Shown piece by piece: positions 57,036 through 64,000 of a stretch of 64,000 nt of DNA (within the stretch, counting starts at the first letter, position 1; each line of letters starts with the position of its first letter). This DNA comes from Amaurobius ferox (taxonomy: Eukaryota; Arthropoda; Arachnida; Araneae; Amaurobiidae). A program made the translations under genes and the position numbers. A model generated the notes under the pieces. The model was given only the letters and a program-made list of their open reading frames with translations. It ran no database searches and was not told the DNA's origin. Where the stretch lies: contig OX578135.1 in the NCBI GenBank assembly GCA_951213105.1, forward strand, positions 162,905,250-162,969,249. The letters run 5' to 3'.

Positions 57036-59253
57036 CAGTGAAACGCCTGTAACTCGACATATATTTTTCTCATAGTTGGCATAATGCTAATTCCTATAGA
57101 TAAAAAGCTCTATAACTCGACATATGTTAACAGAAATCTGCTTAAGTGGACTACAATTTGTACATGCTGTCATAAGTAATCTTTAGAATTTGTCCTAGAG
57201 TAGGCCAGTTATAAGAATTTGATGTCGTTGTTCTCAGATATTTCAACAATTATTTGTTTCATTGTTCTCTGTAGTGTATTCCAAGATTCCCCCTCCTCCT
57301 TTGTAACCTACTCCCTGGAGTGTCTGCTGAAGCAATGTCACCAGCGAACATCTCCTGGGATCTTGCAGTTGAGGGGGTGAAGGTTACCTTGATTGATCTC
57401 ATTTCAGCTGTCTGGAAATCGGAAAGACCAGACTTTGGTCAATGCTTTGATAATGATCGGGTGGACATTGACTGTTGTTGCAATGTCTGATATGTGTGTA
57501 TAGTCTCTGGTTAATGCTCTATTTTTCAATTTCTTGGAAAGAGAGGGCAAAAAGGAAGTCAGTGGACCAACTACACTGATTAAGCCACCTGTTTTGCTTC
57601 GTATTTATCGACTGTCGTTAATGCAATGGCTCCACACGGACTCCATATTTTATGTTTAAAATCAAAACTTAAGATTTTAAAAAAACTTGAAGCGGATAAA
57701 AATCAAACTGGTCTTGCCAAGGAATATGGAATTCATCTGAACACTATTTCATCATTTATCAAAACAAGGAAAAGATTTTGACAGCATCTGTATCCTTCTA
57801 TGAACCAAGCAGAAAGCAAATAAGAAAATCAGACTTCACTGCAATAGAAGAAGCAACTTTGCTGTGGTTCAAATCAGCTTGAGCTCGCTCAATCCCATTA
57901 TCGGGACCAATAATCCAAAAGAGAGTAAAGGATTTTGCAAAAAGTCTTGGTTAAGCCAATTTTACCACAAGCAATGGATGGTTGGCACTATTCAAATAAT
58001 GTCATGGCATTGTCTTTAGAACTGTATGTGGGGAAAGTGCATCTGCTTCTCAAGAAACTGTTGATAAATGGAAAGAGGATGTTCTCAAACCAATAATGGG
58101 AAGATATAAAGATACGGATGTTTTTAACTGTGATGAAACTGGGTTATTTTTTCGTATTTTAACTAGCAAAACTCTTGCCTTCAAAGGAGAAAAATGTGAT
58201 GGAAGGAAAAAAAGAAAATATTGTCTGACAGTTCTTTTAGCTGCAAACTTAAATGGATTTGAAAAACTGAAACCGTTAGTAATTGATAAATAAAAAAATC
58301 CCAGATGTTTTAAAGGTCTTGAAAAGAAAAATGTTATTGATTTTGGACAACTGTAGTGCTCATCCTCAAATAACGGATCTTTTGGTAATCAAATTGTGCT
58401 TTTTACTGCCCAACTCGACATCAATTTCACAACCACTAGATCAGGGGATCATTTTCAATATGAAAATTTTTTACAGAAAATTACTAATTTAAAAATTTAT
58501 TGAATGTATAGATGATGAAATGGACTTGAAAATCTTTGTTTTATATGCTATTGAAATGGTGAATTATGCATGGAAATCAGTCACAGATGCCACAATTCAG
58601 AACTGCTTCTGTCATACTGGTTTTTGTTTTAATTCATCTAATGAAGATTCTTCCCAAGTAGTGTTCATCGAAAATGCTACAAACGATCCTATTTTGGATG
58701 AATACGTACATCACTATTGACTTTGATCTCGTTACTTTAGAACACTTAGAAGATATTGACATTTTAAAATCAGTTAATCAAAGTGCAAGTGCTTCATCTT
58801 TTATGAAAAAAGAACCTGAAAGTTCAGAAGAAGTTGATGATGAAGACGTACCTACATCCTCTGATCATGATGCATTGAAAGCTGTTGGAGTTATAAGTCA
58901 CTTCCCACATACACAAGGAAAAGCCGAACATTCGATAAATAAATTAAGGAGTGTTGAAGAATTTTTGTTCTCACTTCAAAAGGAAAAACAATAAAAAATT
59001 TTGGATTATTTTTCATGAGGTAATTTAAAGTTTTAATATGTAATGTCTAACATGCTTAACTTAAAAATAAAAATAAATTATTTAACCAGTATTATAATTG
59101 TATAGTAAATGATCTTTCAATGATACAATTTGTGAGGTACCAGATATGCATTTTAATTGCCATAAATAATGTGAAACCTCTGTAAATCGACATCCGCTTC
59201 AGTCGACATGTTTTCTGTTCCCCTTGGGGTGTCTAGTTACCGAAGTTTCACTG
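57036..59253 (+). mobile_element. Tigger-like (pogo superfamily) DNA transposon with TA duplication
   Basis: TA (57034-57035, 59254-59255) flanks ends CAGTGAAACGCCTGTAACTC and, inverted, CAGTGAAACTTCGGTAACTA. Both ends carry subterminal repeats of the same theme: CTCTATAACTCGACATATGT near 57109 at the left, and GTGAAACCTCTGTAAATCGA at 59171 at the right. The 2218-bp length fits a full Tigger with some loss. Its plus-strand transposase is broken. Confidence 0.93.
57626..58994 (+). pseudogene. Tigger-like transposase, broken
   Basis: Starts at 57626 with a helix-turn-helix (KLKILKKLEADKNQTGLAKE, YGIHLNTISSFI) and meets a stop after 51 codons. The CENP-B-type second DNA-binding region is barely readable. 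The DDE domain is clear but frameshifted. The first Asp is in VFNCDETGLFF (frame from 58096), the second in LLILDNCSAHP and the third in NSTSISQPLDQGII (frame from 58283). Between VIDK..KNPRCFK and the LILDN block, about 30 residues usual in Tigger proteins are missing. The acidic C-terminal tail (MKKEPESSEEVDDEDVPTSS) remains open to the stop at 58994. It is inactive. Confidence 0.9.
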
Positions 59254-60119
59254 TATTCTCATTAATACATATATATGTATCTGTATTTAGTAAGAAATAA
59301 AATATTCGCATTCAAATCTATAACATGTTCCCTTCATGTTAAGATGTAAAATCAATATAATATTATTGTAAAATTCTGTATCATGAGTACAATAAATTGA
59401 ATTCCAATCACACTTTAATGTAGTTGAAGAAAACCTTTTTTTCTAGAATATTTATTCCCAAATTATTTAAATTGCACTGCACAACACAAAATGATTATTT
59501 TCTAGAAAATGCACTTAATTCATTATAATATAGAATCACTTATCCAGCATCACATCTTACTTCTATAAATTTAACACTTGTAAATTAAAAATACAACAAT
59601 CAAATTATTTTGAATAGAAATTTCACATAATTTTTTTCCTTAAAGAATATGACTGATTTAGAGTCATGCTTCAAAATCAACTAAATCAGATGATAGTGAT
59701 CAAATTTAAACATCTACACCACTTCACTTGAATAACATTAGATCACACATCAAGAATGATGATATTCACAGATTTTCTTGAAGACTATTCACTGAATTTT
59801 AGTCATGCTTCATTACTAATTAATATCACCTTTTTCTTGAAAAATCCACTTACTATATTGTCACACAATTTATTATATATTGAGTCTTTTTCTCTAGAAT
59901 CAATCATCTGAATCATTTCACTTTGCATTATCTTTTAATAAAATACTTATAAATATACAAATATTACTGATAAAAATTTAAGAAATTAAATAATTAAAAT
60001 AAAAAGTATTTAATGATGATTATTACAATGTATTAAAGTTTGGATAAAATGAACTCAGTGTCGAAATCACAATAGACACCAAGTGAAAATCTTGAGAATT
60101 TGAATTAGAAGCGACAGTG

Positions 60120-60760
60120 CAAAAAGATAATGAAAACACTCAAAACCACTTTTCAAAATTATCAAGCATTTTCACTCACACCAGAATCTCAGTTTTGGTC
60201 TCATTTAATCCTTCTAGGCTTTCAGGTTAATAGATAAGTCTAATATTTTGACATTTTAAATTAGGGGTGATGATGTAAAAGAGTAATCAAACCACTTAGA
60301 GAGGGGTGTACTCAATTATTATTAAGTACACCCCCTCCCCTCTATCTAGAATCTCAGTTTTGGTCTTAATGTCTAAGTCAATGGGAAAATCTAATATTTC
60401 AAAATTTTTGAATTAGGGCCGATGATTTAAAAGAATAATCAAAAGCCTCAAAATCACTTTGCTTAATTATCAAGTACTTAGACTCTAGCAAAAATCATCT
60501 TGGTCTCATTTGATTTGTCTGCTTCCAGGTCAGCAGAAAAATCAAATACTTTCGAATAAGGGGGGTGATGCAAAGGGATACCTAAAAAATATCAAAATGA
60601 TTTAGTACTTCCACACTACTAGTGTGTTTTGATTTTTGTCTTATTTAATCCATTTCAGCTGACAGATCAATGTAAAAATAGAAAATTTCAAAATTTCTAG
60701 TTAGGGATGACATTGTAAAGAGATTAAAAATAAAAAAAAATTACACCACTTTGCCTCTTA
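60120..60760. repeat. Degenerate tandem repeat, ~130-160 bp period
   Basis: Four or more units with TCTCAGTTTTGGTCTCATTT, a CAGGTTAATAGATAAGTC-like word, TTAGGGGTGATGATGTAAAA and AAAACCACTTT recur near 60190, 60352, 60506 and 60630. Confidence 0.75.
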
Positions 60761-60930
60761 GAAATAATAAAAGCTGAATTTGAATTTCTTTCACTGCCAA
60801 CAATTTAAACAAGTAAAAGGAAATAACTTTATAAATATATTACAATATAATTTTTCTAATTGTTACATTTAAATCATTTTGTCATGTATGGAAATAAAGA
60901 TTTAATTTATTTTACCATTTAACATGTTAA

Positions 60931-61473
60931 CACTAGAACAGCAGAAGTAGTCATTTTGACAGCATAACTACTTTGAGAAACAATTCCTCCAAAACGGCTA
61001 ATCCGAGCCCATTGAAATTTTATGACTTTTCTTATTTTCTTAAAGTTATTGAAAACACAGAAGCCTTTAATGCCTGGATTTTATTTCGCACATGCAATTC
61101 TTCGCAAATAGCTCTACTGTGCTATATTTTGAATCTTGTGTATGAACTGCGATCCATGTACTGTGCGACCAAACAGCGTCCAGCTGTCCTCCTTTGCAGA
61201 AAGGTAGCGAAAAGTAACAAATGTCATTAGTTCTCATTCTGCCATAATAAAACACAAGATTTGTGTTCATCATGCAATAAACCCACCTGTGCAAAATGCC
61301 AAGAACGGTGCATCAAGACTGCTTATTGCAAAAACTGTGTCAAAGAAACATCCTAAATGCTGTAACTATGATATTTTGGTTTTGAATTAAAGGTATGTTG
61401 TATTTTTTCTATGGTGATCAAATTAACCGCTGCATGTCATTCTAGGTAGTTCAAAATATCTGTTATTCTAGTG
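60931..61473 (+). mobile_element. Shrunken piggyBac element with TTAA duplications
   Basis: TTAA at 60927-60930 and 61474-61477. The ends CACTAGAACAGCAG and, inverted, CACTAGAATAACAG match each other and the ends of 41191-42384. 543 bp remain, most of it the 3' end of a piggyBac transposase gene, so a large internal deletion removed the catalytic domain. Confidence 0.9.
61020..61356 (+). pseudogene. piggyBac transposase, C-terminal remnant with cysteine-rich tail
   Basis: Plus strand. One frame (to 61230) reads FSYFLKVIENTEAFNAWILF and VYELRSMYCATKQRP, the end of the catalytic region. A shifted frame then gives the cysteine-rich domain CHNKTQDLCSSCNKPTC, AKCQERCIKTAYCKNC and stops at 61356. 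Nine Cys in about 35 residues fit the zinc-binding tail that piggyBac proteins use to bind their ends. All catalytic Asp residues are gone. Confidence 0.85.
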
Positions 61474-61558
61474 TTAACAAGATTAGAAAGTATGCACAAT
61501 TTTTTTGTTTAAATCTGAAAGAGTTTTCAATATTCAGAAAAGAGATCAACAGCTAAAA

Positions 61559-61628
61559 CAACAGATATTTTGAACTACCTAGAACGATGGGCAGCAGTCA
61601 ATTTGATCGCCATAGAAAAAATACATTA
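61559..61628 (-). repeat. Inverted partial copy of the piggyBac 3' end
   Basis: ACAGATATTTTGAACTACCT continues AGAA..CAATTTGATCGCCA with ATAGAAAAAATACA. It is the reverse complement (about 85-90% by eye) of 61391-61462. The two arms are about 100 bp apart and could form a long hairpin. The second arm lacks the terminal CACTAG and a TTAA. Confidence 0.85.
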
Positions 61629-62491
61629 TTAAGTGTACACGTGTTCCACTTAATGATGACCAGCCATTTCAAACTTGCAAAGCACTGGTGAAAATGGCTA
61701 GTAAGTTTAATAAAATTACATCTTAACTCATGCAATTAATATGTGACATAGGAGATCAATCCATGTCAATAAAAGAACTCTTAACTTCACAGATCAATCT
61801 ATTTAATAAAAGTTGATTCATTATAAGTTTTGTTTATGAAAAGTATAAAAAAAATTAAGTTAGAATCCATGTCAATGTATTTTATAGCGAGACACTGATA
61901 GGTTTGTTCATTATTATATACTCAAACTATGATGTTCACTCATTTATGTCACATGTGAGCGAGTGTCATTTCAAAAAAGTATTTTTAGTCATTACATCGC
62001 AAAATTGAATTTTCCTAGAAGAGTTATATCTTTGCAAAGAAGAATGTAAAATCTATAAGAGCTCTTCAACCAAATATCAAAATCGCTTTTTTTACATAAA
62101 TTATAAGGCACTGACAAAAAATTTTTTATTTGTGTCAATGGAACAAAATATTTCAAAAAATTCTTGATTGATTTTTTTGTAATCGAATTTCACTCATACA
62201 GTTTTGAATTTTGTTTACAGATATGTGCATGAATTTGAGCTATGACTTGCAGTTCAGAAAATTTCAGTGTGGATGCCCTGCTCTTTATATATATATATTA
62301 AGTTCATATGGAATTTTTTAATGTGTTCTCATAAAATTTTATATAATATTATAATTAAAATATTTTTATATAAATAGTATGTCTACTTGCCTCACCTTTT
62401 TGGTTATTTTATTTCTCTTTATAAAAAGATATATTGTTCAATATTAAGGAATTCTTAAATTTAATGCCTTTATTGTTTTATTCCTTTTTAG

Positions 62492-62645
62492 TTCTCTAAA
62501 ACATCAATTTTGATTGGCCATACTAATGTTGTCCGAAATGCTTCTGGAATATATGTTTCACCTACAGAATTAAAAAAATTGTTAATAGCAACCCTATCAG
62601 CTGACTCTACTCTGAAATTATGGCTTCGTAATGATGAACAAGCAG
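62492..62645 (+). CDS. Elp2: Elp2, exon 4 (WD40 repeat 2)
   Basis: Acceptor TTCCTTTTTAG, donor AGCAG|GTAAAT. 154 nt, phase 0 to phase 1. Peptide FSKTSILIGHTNVVRNASGI, YVSPTELKKLLIATLSADST, LKLWLRNDEQA. It has GH, the SADSTLKLW blade end, and a loop insertion (SPTELKK) at the place where Elp2 proteins carry an extra loop. The rest of the gene lies beyond the window. Confidence 0.9.
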
Positions 62646-64000
62646 GTAAATTAATACATAAAATTCCATTTTTATTCACTTAAATGCTACTCTTTCAAGA
62701 ATATTTACATTTTAACAAAAATATATTCAATTTTGATAGATTTTAAATATGTAATATTAAAATAAATTTGTCTGAGCACTAAAAAAATTTGTGTATTCTG
62801 AAACAAAAGATATCTTGAATTTTTTAGGGGAATTTCAATTATTGTAAATAACTTTTAAGAGTCTTTAGAACTAGTTTACAGATCTTTCAAATTAGTATGC
62901 TTTTACTTAATATTGAAACTGAATTGAAATGTGCTTCCATTTTACATAACAATATCTGTAGGCTGGTGTTATGATTCATCACAACACAAAGTTTAATTCA
63001 ATTCAAAATTTAATATAACTTAATCATCATTAAATACTTTTAGTTCAATTATTTGAGTTTCAATTTTTAATTATTTTAAATCATCTTATTCAAAATTTAA
63101 TTATTTTATTTTAAATTACATATTCCAAATTATTTATTAACTAAAATAATTCATTATTAACTAAAATAGCATTATGCTATTTACAATTCTCAGTTATCTG
63201 TTTGGCATATACTATTTTAATTCCATGTATTGAGTGCAGAATTTTATGTGCGAGTAGCAATCGGCTTTGATCAATAGAATTCTGCCAATGCTTGGCACTC
63301 AATTTCTTTGTTGCCACTGGTCGCTTCAGATGAAGCTACTTTTCATCAGTATGCTCTCAAATGAAAAAGAAAGATGTGAATCTAGTAAGGTGGATAAATC
63401 CCAACATTGGGATTTTGTTCCTCCATCCATTTTTTCTTTTTTTTTTAGATTAGTTATCCTTCCAAGTAATTACAATTATTAGTGAGTGTAATATGTCAGT
63501 GATTGCATTGATCATCTCTATTTAACTTCAATTTGTTTTGTCGATGTCATTTCTCTTTGTAAACAAATTTGTGGATAACTGAAATGCTTGTTAACGATAA
63601 GATGTATCATGAAGAATTTTTATCTTATTCTAAAGACAGTCTGATATTCCATTCATTAAAAGAAATGCATTATTTGTCTTTGTATGAAAGGATTCTATGG
63701 AAGCAAAAAAATGTTTATGTCTATATCATTCACATAAAAAATGGTGTCAACAAATGAATTTACATAAAATGAAGCATTATTTAGAATGTAATCAAATGTA
63801 ATGTGTCTGCAAATTGTTTTACCTGTTAATCTGTCTTATATGAAGTTTAAAAATATAACACTTCAAATGTAAAGGAGAATGATTCTGCTTGGATGACGTA
63901 CACAGGTGTATATTTAAAACAATATTTGGTGAATTCTTCCGTTGAAAAAGTCTGAGGAATCAATTAGTCATATAAGACAAATAAAAAAAAAATTGATTTT
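62646..64000 (+). other. Elp2: Elp2 intron 4 (to window edge)
   Basis: AT-rich. No exon with an acceptor, open WD40-like frame and donor was found. Short frames at 63267-63482 and 63569-63757 show no motif. Confidence 0.6.

Larger units (their letters stand above)
55924..62491 (+). other. Elp2: Elp2 intron 3
   Basis: 6568 bp. It contains a Tigger-like element (57036-59253), a piggyBac remnant (60931-61473) with a nearby inverted fragment, and a degenerate ~130-160 bp tandem repeat (about 60120-60760). The remainder is AT-rich without features. Confidence 0.8.

Overview
The window is nuclear DNA of an AT-rich metazoan. The SINE, Penelope-like, Tc1, hAT, pogo/Tigger and piggyBac content, the long introns and the satellite arrays fit an arthropod; an arachnid is my guess, not something the sequence proves. 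Nothing looks bacterial: there are no operons, and most long open frames are shadows of repeats.

Two host loci are supported, both in the right-hand quarter. Four plus-strand exons (50701-50829, 54986-55058, 55859-55923, 62492-62645) join in phase into about 140 N-terminal residues of a WD40 protein that I identify as Elongator subunit 2 (Elp2). The gene runs off the right edge. Head-to-head with it, a minus-strand gene starts within about 400 bp. It has a 40-nt exon (50256-50295) with a GC donor, then a Gln/Pro-rich exon (49838-50024). I cannot name it.

The rest is layered mobile and satellite DNA. 0-13 kb: minisatellites, a probable gypsy-type LTR with adjoining polypurine tract (2101-2968), a 5'-truncated Penelope-like element bounded by a perfect 48-bp inverted repeat (6557-7865), a large imperfect inverted repeat (8.8-11.1 kb) with a SINE in each arm, and a decayed Tc1 (11907-13249). 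13.9-25.1 kb: SINEs of one family with two kinds of head, tRNA-derived or 5S rRNA-derived, plus a hAT (ZMYM1-like) relic and a 300-350 bp tandem repeat. 25-36 kb: a satellite block of eight ~605-bp units followed directly by fourteen 110-bp units; the same degenerate minisatellite family lies on both sides of the block. 36-50 kb: nested DNA transposons. These are a hAT with a SINE inside it, a piggyBac-type element containing a long-TIR (MULE-like) element, and a 4.4-kb hAT-like element containing a second copy of the long-TIR family with a 9-bp target duplication. 50-64 kb: Elp2, whose third intron holds a Tigger-like element with TA duplications and a shrunken piggyBac with TTAA ends.

The most interesting signals are the composite 5S-tRNA SINE with intact target duplications, the 7-unit (770-bp) higher-order period in the 110-bp array, a hAT fragment captured inside a satellite monomer, repeated SINE insertion at one target, and the nested long-TIR family.
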